Assembly (NCBI RefSeq): GCF_963855985.1
Contig: NC_087117.1
Coordinates: forward strand, 1,245,001 to 1,309,000
DNA length: 64,000 nucleotides
Reading direction: 5' to 3'
Source: Ostrinia nubilalis
Taxonomy: Eukaryota > Arthropoda > Insecta > Lepidoptera > Crambidae
Shown here: positions 31,893 through 43,562 of the stretch, one piece after another
How the letters are laid out: every line of letters starts with the position of its first letter
How positions within the stretch are numbered: position 1 is the first letter of the stretch
Notes under the pieces: model-generated
The model's database searches: none
The model's input: the letters and a program-made list of their open reading frames with translations, nothing else
Told to the model about the DNA's origin: nothing
Translations under genes and position numbers: made by a program

Positions 31893-33182
31893 ATATCAGA
31901 AATGAGGAGATCCGTAAACGAACTAAAGTCGCTGACATAGCCCGACGGATTAGCAAGCTGAAGTGGCAATGGGCGGGGCACATAGTAGGGGAGATGGGCC
32001 CAAAGCGGGTAACTTAAGGTTTGTGTCAATAAAAAAGACGTTACTGCAGTTGCCAAGTTATTTATTTTTAATAATTCGTACAAGTATGTTTTAAACTTTG
32101 TAATAAAAACTAAAAATCACTTCTCTTGTAACAAATCACTTCAAGAATTTAAGAACTAATCAGTCGGTCATTTTACCCGGTTTGCCCGCAGGGGGTGCCC
32201 AAAACGGGTATGGCCCCTGGGGCAAAACGGGTCGAGACTGGGTAAGGCGAGTTACTGACGTTGGCTCTGGCTTTCTTAATGTTAAGGTGGGGATGTCTCT
32301 TTGCAAAGGCTTTACACCAATCTGCTCCAGCAGCAGCTTGTTTGCTCTTTCTTTTATATTTTTGAACCATCTGCAAAAAATGTTATCAATAAATGATGGA
32401 TTTACTTAACAAATACCATGATTAAATATGAAATGAAAGCCAATATATTGTGGGATTATATCGCATTGACACTTAAAGTACGTCAAAACAAAAATATAAG
32501 AAACTACCATTTTTGTATTCATATATAATTAGAATAAGAATAAAAAGCAGTTACCCGTTTTACCCATACCCGCTTTGCCCAAAAGATACTTTTTCACGTT
32601 TTGTAAAATAATCTCAAAATCTTTATCAGAAATGTTGCTCAAACAATAAGAAATCTACGCTGTTTTAATGCAGAATAATACACAAGTAACAGATTGAACA
32701 CAACTTTAAACAGAATGAAATAATTCATAATCACATACCTTGATATTTTTTTGTGAAACAGGCAAATAAAAACATTCGCGTCTCGAAGCTCCGCCGCGCG
32801 TCGCCGATGTTTCGGTTAAACTGATTCGTGTCGAAACGAGTTCGGGCGTTGCCTCGAAACGCACAAATGTGCACAATCGGCTTGTATACGTGAATAACGA
32901 AGGCTACCCGCTTTGGGCGGTATACCCGCTTTGGGCTCACCTCCCCTACGCAGAACGGACAGCCGATGGGGCAGCAAGGTTCTGGAGTGGAGGCCACGTA
33001 TCAGAAAACGCAGTGTGAGACGTAAGGGATGTCCACCCCCAAGATGGACCAACGACATCGTAAAGGTAGCAGGAAGGCGCTGGACGCAGGCCGCTACCAA
33101 CCGGGCAACATGGAAAGCATTGGGGGAGGCCTATTTTCAGCAGTATCTATAGACGTCCTATGGCTGAGATGATGATGATGAT
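31893..33182 (+). mobile_element. RTE-type LINE tail interrupted by a pogo-like element
   Basis: 31893-31989 encodes RNEEIRKRTKVADIARRISK and KLKWQWAGH. After the 957-bp insertion, 32949-33182 continues the same tail (CGCAGAACGGACAGCCGATG) to CAGGAAGGCGCTGGACGCAG and ends in (ATG)n. Before insertion the site read CACATAGTACGCAGAAC, as in the uninterrupted copy near 56160. Confidence 0.85.
31990..32946 (-). mobile_element. 957-bp pogo-like DNA transposon relic
   Basis: Inverted termini GGGGAGATGGGCCCAAAGCG at the left and its near-complement at the right (GGGGAGGTGAGCCCAAAGCG), flanked by TA at 31988-31989 and 32947-32948. A minus-strand frame (32376-32173) encodes QKYKRKSKQAAAGADWCKAF and KRHPHLNIKKARA, which resembles the CENP-B/Tc5-type helix-turn-helix of pogo/Tigger transposases. 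No DDE catalytic region remains, so it is non-autonomous. GCCCAAAACGGGTA-type motifs recur inside near 32200 and 32555. Confidence 0.75.
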
Positions 33183-33408
33183 GAGCATCAAATCCAAAAT
33201 TTAGTTGTAGAAATTCACGCAAGTGAAGCAGCGAGAAAAAATATCACACACTTACCACTTACACTACATTACATTCAATATTACCTAATAATGCCTAGGT
33301 AAGATCGTCACAACAGTGATGGGTATAATATCACCCGATGTTCATCATCAATGACGATGACTCACGTCGCATGCCTCACCAAAATAGTTTCTTTGTTCGT
33401 ACAGTATA

Positions 33409-33589
33409 CAGGGTGTTAGGTGAATGGGTATATGAGCCGACACTAGCCCATGTTAACATGGTCATATAAATGATATGGTGAAGTCAGAAATTTGATATCA
33501 TCATTTAATTTTTTTAAATTTTCATACAAAATATTTTTATATAAGCTAGTGTCGGCTCATAATAATATACCCATTTACCAAACTACCTG
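33409..33589. mobile_element. MITE with CAGGGTGTTAGG termini, TA-flanked
   Basis: ATGGGTATATGAGCCGACAC at the left pairs with GTGTCGGCTCAT and ATATACCCAT at the right. TA at 33407-33408 and 33590-33591. Confidence 0.8.
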
Positions 33590-33889
33590 TATAGCACCTA
33601 TAAAATACCTATAAATAAAATAATACCTATTACAAGGTACATAAGATGCTATAATATTTAGCTTATTGTGATGTTGTACATTGTATACAAACACGGGGTA
33701 GACGTACTATTGCGTAATTGAATAGATTTATAGAAAAGCGTGATTTATGAATTAGGTAGGTACATTTGGCGCTGAAAAATTGACGTTCTGCCAAACTGCC
33801 AACATTGATGCATTTACGAGAAAAAAAATAAAATAAATCTAACGCATAACTCGTTAGTCAGTGCGAACAAACCTTAAAGCCCAGTTTTT

Positions 33890-34125
33890 TGATTCTTAGT
33901 TAAAATAACTAATTGTTAAATTTTGCTACTAATGGCACAGAATAATAATAAGTACTTACTAATGGTTAAATATTAAATATAAAATGTAAACAAATAGTTA
34001 AAAAATGTACTAAAAGTCAAACTAACCATTATTCGAAAAACATTTTTTTCTGATATTTAACCACTTGTCATTTGACATCTGTCAAATTTGATCATTGGTT
34101 ATTTTAACTAGGACGAATCAAAAAA
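33890..34125. mobile_element. MITE-like inverted repeat
   Basis: AGTTTTTTGATTCTTAGTTA at the left pairs imperfectly with the right end (TAACTAGGACGAATCAAAAA), about 35 bp per arm. AT-rich interior. Confidence 0.6.
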
Positions 34126-34658
34126 CTCAATCAAAGTCTAAATGTGATTATTGCATTTCATGAATGAGTGTTTCATACTTTATTTAGATTAAAATAAATT
34201 ACAACATGAACAATAGTGGTGTCAAAAGTTGCAATCGTTTACAAGATCAGTCGATTGACGGTGCAATGGCCCATGATAGCATATAAAACATCGAATTAGA
34301 GTGACAGCACGTCAAGAGTTACCTACATTTTTATTGAAAAATAGCATCTATTACAATTAAATAAGATCCACAGTGGAAAGCTTCATATGCCTGTATACAA
34401 CTAGAGGTGGGCGCCACGCCGGCGCGCCGCCGCCGCCGCGAATTTTTTCACGCCGCCGCCGCCGACGACCGGCTGTCGGCGCGCCGATACTGATACTGTA
34501 CCAACTATTTGCAATTTATTCCTCTTCTATACTGTACTAATTTGTGTTTCGAACGCAGAAGAACTATTTCTTTATTGAGTTGAGCGTCTATTCTAGTTCA
34601 ATAAAGTCCTAGTATCACTGCGACCGGTACCGATCTATTGTGAGCGGCGTTATTTTCC

Positions 34659-35355
34659 TTACAGTTCGCCTCCGAGTCCTGCATCCATTAGGAATTGCAG
34701 TATGTTTTGGGGGGCGATATGTTTTACATCTTGTGGGCTTAGGATGTGTTTGCCCAGGTGTAAGCTCCGCTTGCGCATCAAAGGTCCGCAGTCCGTGAGA
34801 ATTTGTAGTGGCGTTTCATCTGCCTCTTGGCACATCCTGCACGTTCTTGATTCGGACAGTCCCATAATGGACAAGTGCTTGTTTAAGCTGCAGTGTCCAG
34901 TGAGGGCTCGAACTAAGATGCGCATTTTGATCCTACTCAGTCCTATAATCTGCTTAGAGCATTTTGGGTCATAGGCTTTTATGAGAGCTTTGAAATAAGT
35001 TAATCCTGGCGTGTCTGACCATGCCTTAAAGGATTTGTTTAAATAGATGTTCTTCAGGGTCATTCGAGCGAGACTTTTGGGAATGCCACAAAAGGGTTCT
35101 GGACCATATTGTGTTCCCTCCGCTCCCGCTCTGGCCAGTTCGTCGGCATTTTCATTGCCCACGAATCCCACGTGACCTGGGCCTGGAACCCATCTCAGCG
35201 TTACTCTGTTACGTTCTCCTAGGGTATTCAGTCGACTCATGCAGTTTTCTACCAACTTTGAGGTGATTAAGTTGGAGTTTAAGGCCATCAGAGCGGCCTG
35301 ACTGTCTGAGTTAATGTAAATTATGTGGTTGGCATAATTTTTTCGCAGTAGTAAC
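34659..35355 (-). pseudogene. LINE ORF2 fragment: RNase H and C-terminal Cys-rich domain
   Basis: From about 35355 the minus-strand frame reads IIYINSDSQAALMALNS (RNase H core), then LRWVPGPGHVGFVGNENADE (usual form WVPGHxG, here with PG doubled), then HCSLNKHLSIMGLSESRTCR and MCQEADET, the Cys/His tail of Jockey- or I-type LINEs. About 209 codons from the first Met plus 20 upstream codons remain; RT and endonuclease are lost. It reaches its normal stop. Confidence 0.85.
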
Positions 35356-36266
35356 AGTTAATTAAGTACATTATTCCAGTTGCTGCTTGGTCTAGTAAAT
35401 AATTTGATCGCGAGAGGCGCCGGTCCCTCTTGCTGTCAAGAAAAAAATACCCGCCTTCGTCTGGCAGACAACCCACACTATTGGACTATACTTTAAGCGA
35501 ATCACTCACACAGAGATTGGCAAATATGTCTCGGAATGCAAATGGGAACCACAACCTCTGGAAGGCAACAAAGTACCTCCCTCAAAGTGTTCTCCGCTTA
35601 TAAGGTCCGGTAATACATGAGTGCGAACTGACAAGAAAAATCTCAGACCTTTGCTACATGACAAAACGGTTTATTTAAACCCATTGACACGGATAATCCA
35701 AAAAATCCATAATTCAATCAAAAAAATAAGATCAAGCATTGGACTTGATCCGAGACTTGCAGCTATGCCTGCCTTTGATTCCTACTGATGACGATGATTC
35801 ATCCGACCGATTTCGGTCATGATGACTTAGCTATCTTAGCGGCGCTGGTGCGCCCGAAGATGGCTTACATAGCCCATCTTCGCGGCAAACTCCTCGCACA
35901 TTGAGAGTACCCGCCGCCAACATAATTATAGTGAATGGCGGCAGATGGACGGGATTTACATCATCGCGTTTTGCGTCGAGTTCAGTTACTTGTGCGCTGC
36001 TCTTTAAATTCGCGGACTCGCCTCTACACAACACAATCTTCCGCCATTATAGGTGCTGTGCTGCCAAACCTTCCCATTGTGATTTGAGGGGGCCCATTTT
36101 GCATCTTTTCGTATGCTGCTTCTGGTCATTTTTGTACTTTTGTAATCTGAGGAGTTGACCGCCATGTTTCCACTTACCCTCCTCAAGTTCAAAGTAGAAG
36201 ATTGATTCCTACTACGCTAATTGAGGGCGAAAGACGCAGGAGGACAAAGTGACTGACATAGCCCAC

Positions 36267-36475
36267 AGAATAGCTAAAATCAAGTGGCAGTGGGCGGGGC
36301 ACATATCTCGTAGAGCTGATGGCCGCTCGGGCAGTAAAGTTCTTGAGTGGCGACTACGAGTCGGAAGACGTAGCGTGGGCAGGCCTCCACTAGATGGACC
36401 GACGATTTGGGGAAGGTCGCAGAAAGTGCCTGGATGCGAGTGGCGCAGGACGTCTTTCGGCTGAAACGAAAGAAC
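36267..36475 (+). mobile_element. RTE-type LINE tail (subfamily without terminal ATG run)
   Basis: Encodes KIKWQWAGHISRRADGRSGS and KVLEWRLRVGRRSVGRP, ending near GACGTCTTTCGGCTGAAACG. Same subfamily as 6470-6690. Confidence 0.75.
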
Positions 36476-36599
36476 TAACGCTAAGAGAGATGGCTTAGCT
36501 AAAGAAATAGCCAAAATGGACCCTCGTAAAGCACTTGCATTTGATCTGATCACCATGAAGTCCATGGTCTTGACAATGACCACACTGAGTGAGAACCTC

Positions 36600-37372
36600 G
36601 CAAGTCTCTTAACTTTGGAAATGATCCATAAGGCTGGCAAGTCGCCTAACGAATTCTCTTATCGCTCAATTAATCTGACATTTGTATTGTTAAAATTATG
36701 GAAAAGGATCATTCTTGCTCGTTTATTCCCTTGCCTAAGTATGACCCATGTAATATAGTAAACCCGAACATAAACTTTGGCAGAAACCATACCAACCATA
36801 ATCAGTACAATGTTTGGAAAAGAAAGAATCCTGTACGTCTGCTTTCGCTGCGGCTTCAGCTGGGTTTATCATATAGGACTATTCTATGAAATTAAAAAGT
36901 ACCTTCTAGCACACTTCTACTACCTCCTGATGGATTCTAATGATGGCTGACCAAGTGGCGCATGTAATCAAGCCCCGAAGTCTCACCATATTATCATTTA
37001 AGATGTGAAACTTATCCTCCGGCCAATCTAGACCTCGACACATTGCTGCAGTCAACCTGCATTAAAATCCTGGACCGTAGGATGACATGGAAAGACCATA
37101 AATATAAATAAAACAGAACTGAATATAATATTCCACCGACAGTCAGCTAATCCAACATTAACTATGTGCCTCCAAAGAGCTCAAAAATACATGTTAAGGG
37201 TACTTTTATCGGCACACTGGTACGCTCGCCTTTGGGAAATACACGAGAACCTGATGTCAGCCAAACCCGCTATCCAAATATCAAAGTATCTATGATCAAG
37301 AGAGCTAATTTACTAGGGTTTACCACTGCTCTAGTGGCTCAAACCCCAACCAACTGCAAATCACCTGATTAG
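36600..37372 (+). pseudogene. Degenerate Jockey-like LINE reverse transcriptase
   Basis: Broken frames read NEFSYRSINLTFVLLKLWKR and IILARLFP (usual form YRPISLLPVLSKLFEK), KILDRRMTWKDH, then LQRAQKYMLRVLLSAHWYAR and LWEIHENL. These follow the order of a Jockey-type RT and thumb, with large gaps and frameshifts. Confidence 0.65.
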
Positions 37373-37839
37373 TCTTAATGACAGATACTAAAAAAGCAGA
37401 TTTAAAAAAAAACCTAATGAACAAAGGTCAAACAAGGTCACGCCGCCGACGCCGCCGCCGCCGAGGTCAAAAAGTCGGCGCGCCGCCGCCGGCCAATTGT
37501 ATATCGGCGCCCACCTCTAATACAAACATGATTATCACGTTTTATTGTCATGCATAAAATAACAGTGTTTTTTAACGAAACAGGTGATAATCTGCATATA
37601 CGTGCCGATATGCCGTATTTATCAATGTGAACATTTTAGGCTTTTTAGGATTCCGTACATACAGGTTAGGGCTCGTTCCAATGGCAATCCAGTTTAAATT
37701 TTGCTGGGATACAGTAATGCAATATCCCGCAAAACTGGACTGTCCTGTGAACATGCGGGACACTGCAAGCGGAATGTTCGGTGAACGTCAACGTTAAAAA
37801 TAAATAAAACACGTATACTACTAAACACACAACGTGACA

Positions 37840-38045
37840 CATCAGAACGGAATCAGTTTCATACATTATGCGACACGTCAAAAGTCAACTTGACACTACA
37901 CAACACTCCAGTCTAGTGTATCGAACCGTGTAGTGTCGTCACGTGAGTCACGACTCGTGACGCATCAGAACGGAATAGGTTTCATACATTATGTGACACG
38001 TCAGAAGTCATTATGACACACGCTCTAGTGTGTCGAACCTTGCAT
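37840..38045 (+). repeat. Tandem duplication of about 130 bp
   Basis: CATCAGAACGGAATCAGTTT, GACACGTCAAAAGTC and CTAGTGTATCGAACC recur about 130 bases later with a few changes. Confidence 0.75.
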
Positions 38046-38456
38046 AAAGGCAGGTATTTGACCGCAATCGCACCTGGTGTTAAGTGAGATGCAGTCTAGG
38101 ATTGTACATTTATCTGCCCTGTAAGTGCCTATTCACTCTCGCCTTAAAAAAGGCCCGAATTAAAGTTAGATCGCTTATCATGACATGTATGTACGGATAC
38201 GGGATCTTGGTAAATATATCCGGCTCACACTTAGCTGATTTTTTATCAATATGACAACAATTTTAGGCACTTCGAGTTGTACCTACATGTAGTTCTTATC
38301 ATTTATCATTTATCAATTACATTATTATTATGAGAAAAAGATTAAATATTTTATTGGACAAATTCCCCCAAGTTGTGTTTTTGTTAACACTGATAACTGG
38401 GTTAGTCACTGTCATACAAAGTATCTCACTGGTGGGTAAGATTTACCTTTTATCAT

Positions 38457-38792
38457 CATCATCATTTCAGTCATAGGACGTTCACTGCTGAATATAGGCC
38501 TCCCCAATGACTTCCACATCGCACGGTTGGTAGCGGTCTGCATCCAGCGCCTTCCTGCACCCTTTATCAGGTCATCTCGTAGACGTCCCACGCTGCGCTT
38601 TCCGGTACGTGGCCTCCACTCCAGAACCTAGCTGCCCCATCGGCCGTCAGTTCTGCGTACTATGTGCCTGCCCATTGCCACTTTAGCTGCAATAAGGCGC
38701 TGGATGCAGGCTACCAACCGGGCCATGTGGAAGTCATTGGGGGAGGCCTATGTTCAGCAGTGGACGTCCTGTGGCTGAAATGATGATAATGA
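38457..38792. mobile_element. Head-to-head pair of RTE-type LINE tails
   Basis: 38457-38692 is a minus-strand tail with its 3' (CAT)n end on the left. 38697-38792 is a plus-strand tail ending in (ATG)n on the right. Both outer ends are element 3' ends, so the unit folds back over about 95 bases. No target duplication seen. Confidence 0.8.
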
Positions 38793-39379
38793 TGATCCAA
38801 CTCAAAAAGAGAGTGAAAAATACAGGTGAGATTAAAAAAAAAACACGCAGAAAAATACGCCGATACGTTATCACGTCTAGACAACACGCGGGTATCACGC
38901 ACGCATTCCGTGTAAATATTGAGTACCTAATCAAAATCGGTCAAGTGCGTGTTTCGATATGATTGTGTCTAAATCTACGATAGACCTTGGAAGGGTTAAA
39001 TATAGGTAGAAGCTACATAAAATCATAGTTAAAAACTGTAATAATTTTGGGAATAAAATGTAATTAAAATACGTTAAAATGAGGAGCGTTGGAGGCGTAG
39101 CGTTTCATTTACGTTTATCTTTGTACAGTCAAATTCTACATCGACATCGCTAACTATTTTTTTATCTATGTATGTTGAACTAGCGGCCGCCCGCGACTTT
39201 GTATACTTGGATCTCGTTTTACTCCCTTAGGGGTTGAATTTTGCAAAATCCCGTCTTAGTGAGCACAACCAACGTTTTAATAGAAACCCCCACGCAAATT
39301 TTGAGACTCCTAGCACTTGTAGTTTCTGAGATTTCGTGATGAGTGAGTCTTTGACTTTTGGCTTTTGATGCAAGTGTAC

Positions 39380-40845
39380 TAGGGCATGCAAACCGGTTAA
39401 CCGGATAACCGAAAAACCGGATAACCGACAGTGTACGATTACATCGAACATTGCAGCGTCAACGCTTTAGATTAAGTAGGCGCTTGCTTATATGTTAATT
39501 GCTAATTATTTTTAGTTTAGTTCACGTTCAATTGTCACTGTGTGCACACATCAATAATAAACCTATCAAGCTTCATCAAGTGTTTTCCTGTTCACTATCA
39601 AGATAAATGTATGAGTTAACAAGGACTCATACAGACAGAATTTGAAACTCGGTTTTTGTCAGTTATAAATCCGGGTTTTTCGGTTATTTCGGTTTTTCTT
39701 CTACGATTTTAGATAATTTAATAACTCATACAAGAACATGCTTCTTTAGTCATATCAATAAAAACAATTATTGTAATGCAATGTGAATGAGTAGAGTATA
39801 GTCTATGGCTATGGTATTGAACTAATTCTAGCTAAAGCTATAAGCGTGCGGGCGCAAAGTGGAACGCGCTTTGTATTTGACCATTGCCGCCATTTTGCTT
39901 TGCTAGTCTCTGTCAGTGTCAACTTACATATTATTTAATTAAGCATAACTATGAATGTTCTTCTTCTTTTTTGATGATGTTGGCAATACACGTCGAGGTC
40001 GACTTCATTTGTGCCATTTTCAAGTATAGGTACATAATATAAGTGATACGAGTTACAAAATGAGATCAAGTAATCTATATATATAAAAGAAAGTCGTGTT
40101 AGTTACTCCACTTATAACTCAAGAACGGCTGAACCGATTTAGCTGAAAATTGTCAGGGAGGTAGTTTAGAGCCAGGAGAAGGACATAGGATACTTTTTAT
40201 CCCGTTCGAAATAAAAAAAAAGTCTGCTTATTTATGACCATTAAGGCGGAACAAAGTTCGCCGGGTCAGCTAGTGAAATATAATGAAGGATGATAGATGA
40301 TACCCTTTCCCACCCTTTGAGTGTCAGTAAAGTTGTGGTGCTTTACTGAGACCTCCTATGGACAACTTGAGAGAACCAGAAGAATCACGATGCACTGTTT
40401 TGCTTCACTTGCCCACACCCATGGACGTTCACGAACACTCAATGGTTAATAATCCACCATTATTACACATTAATAGTCGCCCACACACGAATTTGAGGAA
40501 ATAAAACAAAACCGCTAACATGACGCTTCAGATTCCCGCCAAGAAGTCCTGACCAAAGGTTTTGCTTTGCTAATGAGCGAAGTATCCTATTGTTGATCTC
40601 TTTACATTTGATTTTTAATTAAACTATTCAATTGATCTCACAATATTACGTTCAGAACATGTAACTTCATCTTGTCAAACTAGAATATAAAAGAAATAAA
40701 ATGATTTTTATTATAATTTGCAGCATTTTTATTTACTTACAAACAGTCGACCCGAAAAACCCGAAAAAACCGGTTTAGTTCGGTTTTTAAAAATAAAAAC
40801 CGAAAAAACCGGTTTTTCCAAACCGCTCGGTTTTTACATGCCCTA
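39380..40845. mobile_element. 1466-bp hAT-like element with 8-bp target duplication
   Basis: TAGGGCATGCAAACCGG at the left and CATGCCCTA at the right, flanked by AAGTGTAC at 39372-39379 and 40846-40853. Subterminal AACCGG/CCGGTT repeats are dense at both ends (39390-39425 and 40745-40830). No transposase frame. A Helitron sits inside. Confidence 0.9.
40074..40273 (+). mobile_element. 200-bp non-autonomous Helitron
   Basis: Starts TCTATATATATAAAAG after an A and ends in the hairpin GGCGGAACAAAGTTCGCC followed by GGGTCAGCTAG and T, the classic TC...hairpin...CTAG layout with insertion between A and T. Nested in the hAT-like element. Confidence 0.9.
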
Positions 40846-40870
40846 AAGTGTACCAACGAGTGAGTGGCAT

Positions 40871-42410
40871 AGTGTATCCAACGATGGAATACGATAGTCT
40901 ACTAATCAAACCTCACGCGTTACCCCTCAATAAAAAATAATAAAGTATACAGCAAAATATGACCTTACGGTGTCTTCAGATTAAAAATGGCGCCCAGCAA
41001 CTAAAAACAAGTGGCCAGTTATCTTAATAATAAATAACTTTATTGATGTGTATGTCGAGTGTTTAACGTAGGTATAATAAAAGATAAGGTTTTAAAATAT
41101 AAATAAACGTTTTGACGAGCCTGCTTTATTTTTATTTCTTGCTTTATTATTTTTATTTCTTTTTTTATTATTTTTAAGTGCGTTATTTGTTTGTGATCGT
41201 TTTTTTATGTCCTCAATACATAAAAAAAACGAAATTAAGTTACTTTTGTGTTCATTAACAGTAATTAACATAAAAAACGAGAGTTTCATGTACTTTACAA
41301 ATAATAAAAATGTACAACAAGTTTTTCCTTGCAAAAAACATATTGCATAAAATAAAAAATGTTTATCAATAATAAAAATACAAAATACTTGTTTTTATTA
41401 TAAATTATATTACCGCCAATATAAAGTCGGATACTTAAAAAAATGTATGCAGAACATGGCAGGTATTTGACCTATTCCCGCCTGATGTTATGTATGTGAC
41501 AAAATATTATTATGAATTGTAATATTTAAACTATTTATTTATTTATCTATATATTTTATTTGCTACTGTAAATATTGAGTGATTAATAGTAACTATGAAC
41601 CAGGCAGGTGTCCCGTAGTCTCCATCCATAGCCCAGTAACCAGTCCACCACCTTTCACCCATAACCCTAGTCCATTCTCCAATAACTGCAATAGCTCCTG
41701 CCTGTGCACAGGCTGGGGATGGTCTCTGGCTACATCCCATGATATAGTCAGAGACTAGATCCAGCATGTGCACCACTTTCACTTTTGTTGATTATTTTGC
41801 GCTTAAAACGGCCTCTACGTGTTGGATCTGTATCCCCACGCAAGCCTTATAAAGGACCGGGCCACTCTTGACCCGTGAGCTCCAAAGCGTACAAACATAA
41901 TAATAAAAAAACAAGAAAATACCATGAATAATATCGTGATGATAAGATAACCAGTTGAACGAACTTTTATCTAAAATTCCACATTTAAAAATTGAATGTC
42001 AAGGTTCTTTATTTAACTTTCAGGCGCCATTTTTCTTCGTTCGATAATGTCCATAGATTGAAACAAGCAATAACCACACGTGCGTTTTCGACACTAAAGT
42101 TCAATTTTGTTTGAGCTGTGCAGCGATTTAACAGTTCAACGATTTGAGTCAATTGACTGTCTGATATTCTTAAATTAAAAACAAGTGATTTTCTCTAATG
42201 AGGTGATAAGTGATAACCTTTACTTTTACCACTTTTACAAGAATGAGTTAAGTAAAAGTCAAAGTCAAAGTAGGGTAGGGCTTGTTCTAAGTCCGCCTGG
42301 CTAGCTACCACCATCTTACATAAGTCGGCCGCCATAACAACAATGTTAACAGCATTGTTGTGTTCCGGCAGTTAGAGGTAAGATAGCCAGTTCCTCCATG
42401 GTTGAGGATT
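40871..42410. other. AT-rich stretch, no supported gene
   Basis: A minus-strand 79-codon ORF (41782-41543) with RWWTGYWAMDGDYGTPAWF lies in a less AT-rich block (41570-41890); I cannot assign it and it may be a repeat. The rest is AT-rich and featureless. Confidence 0.3.
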
Positions 42411-42737
42411 TCGGGTGAAGCTCGCTTACACCTTCGGCCTGAACATCAGTTGAGATGCAGGCTTTCCTCGTTGTCGATTAAAAAGATGAGTATAGAAAAT
42501 ATAAAAGTTACGGCGCAGCTCGTAGAGACGATGGCCGTTGGGGCAGTTCTCGAGTGGCGACCACGGGCCGGAAGACGTCGTGTGGGCCTCCTACTAGGTG
42601 GACCGACGACCGTAATAAAGGTAGCAGGAAGGCGCTGGATGCAGGCCGCTACCAACCGGCTTTTGTGGAAATCGTTGGGGGAGGCCTATGTTCAGCAGTG
42701 GACGTCGTATGGCTGAAGTGATGATGATGATGATCAT
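42345..42737 (+). mobile_element. Interspersed repeat followed by RTE-type LINE tail
   Basis: 42345-42450 (CCGGCAGTTAGAGGTAAGAT to CGGCCTGAACATCAG) is a family also found inverted at 44390-44520 and 54650-54780. 42515-42737 is an RTE tail that ends in (ATG)n. Confidence 0.7.
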
Positions 42738-43032
42738 GAAGTATAGATTAAAAAAGTTACATCGCAGACATATTGCAATTCTACAGCAGAGGCTCTAAGA
42801 ACTATCCTCGAACAATAAGAATTAACCTCATGCTTTCTGTTTGAAGAAATGCACGCTGTTATCATTTTAATACCAACAATGGCGTGTTCTTATCAGTGCG
42901 ATACAACGTGCTCGGATACTGAATATAGGACAAGTATAATGTGCCCATAAAGAATATTAATGAGCTCAAGCGATAGTGAGTTACATTTAAAATTGAGTGC
43001 GAAGGAACTCAAGAACGACTCAATATCTAGAT

Positions 43033-43267
43033 CAGTGGTTCCCAAACTTATTTAGTCTACTGCCCACTTTGGGAGTTAATTATTTTTAGCGCCCCCCATT
43101 TTTGTAGTCAAGAGTCGAGCTCAGTCGATGTCTAAGAGTCCTCCTAGTAGATGACGCCTCCCAAGCCTCTACACAACGTCCCGATTTTTTTTCTGGGTCT
43201 CTTACCGCCCCCCTTTAAGCCTGCAGCGCCCACAAGGGGGCGTTATCGCCCACTTTGGGAAAGACTG
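43033..43267. mobile_element. hAT (Buster-like) MITE, 235 bp, perfect 8-bp target duplication
   Basis: CAGTGGTTCCCAAACTT and TTTGGGAAAGACTG termini. ATCTAGAT at 43025-43032 and 43268-43275 fits the nTCTAGAn target preference of Buster elements. Confidence 0.9.
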
Positions 43268-43270
43268 ATC

Positions 43271-43465
43271 TAGATCGTTTCATCCACGAAGACGCGCCCC
43301 ACCATTCTTCCGCTAATGTTTGAGTGTTATCGGTACACGCTATTATCCATGAGAGCAAACCCACACCACAATAATGACGCTCGGATTGCACGGATCAAAC
43401 TCCCCGCACACCACGCGACCGAGACCAAAGATTGGGGGGCGCGTCTTTGTGGATGAAACGATCTA
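43271..43465. mobile_element. TA-ended MITE with TAGATCGTTTCATCCACGAA termini, copy 1
   Basis: About 33-bp termini pair (TAGATCGTTTCATCCACGAA and GACGCGCCCC against the right end). Its left tip overlaps the target duplication of the hAT element at 43033, so that element landed on this MITE's edge. Confidence 0.85.
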
Positions 43466-43562
43466 TACCTACTCAATATTTTATTTCAACACTATAATGT
43501 CCCCAACAGTCCAGCCAGCGTGGGGAGTATAGGCCAAATCCTTCATTTGGCATTTGGCATTA

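Larger units (their letters stand above)
34402..37519. mobile_element. 3.1-kb hAT-like unit with GCC-rich termini and LINE relics inside
   Basis: TAGAGGTGGGCGCC at 34402 and GGCGCCCACCTCTA at 37519 are hAT-like ends, extended inward by matching (GCC)n and GTCGGCGCGCCG blocks for about 80 bases. Flanks TATACAAC and ATACAAAC fit an 8-bp duplication with one indel. No hAT transposase is readable inside; the interior is LINE fragments. Confidence 0.7.
39178..40870. mobile_element. Minus-strand Helitron-like unit interrupted by a hAT-like element
   Basis: AACTAGCGGCCGCCCGCGAC at 39178 is the reversed end seen at 15242 and 31421. The sequence runs to 39379 and resumes after the hAT-like element at 40846 with CAACGAGTGAGTGG. 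Confidence 0.55.

Noticed and set aside
34402..34480. CpG island or promoter from the (GCC)n block
   Set aside because: The same block recurs inverted at 37441-37519 and is best explained as transposon termini.
36212..36640. 142-codon minus-strand ORF
   Set aside because: It reads the antisense of the RTE-type tail at 36267-36475.
41543..41782. Tryptophan-rich minus-strand ORF (RWWTGYWAMDGDYGTPAW)
   Set aside because: Short, without domain or gene context; the block may be a repeat. Mentioned only in the stretch entry.
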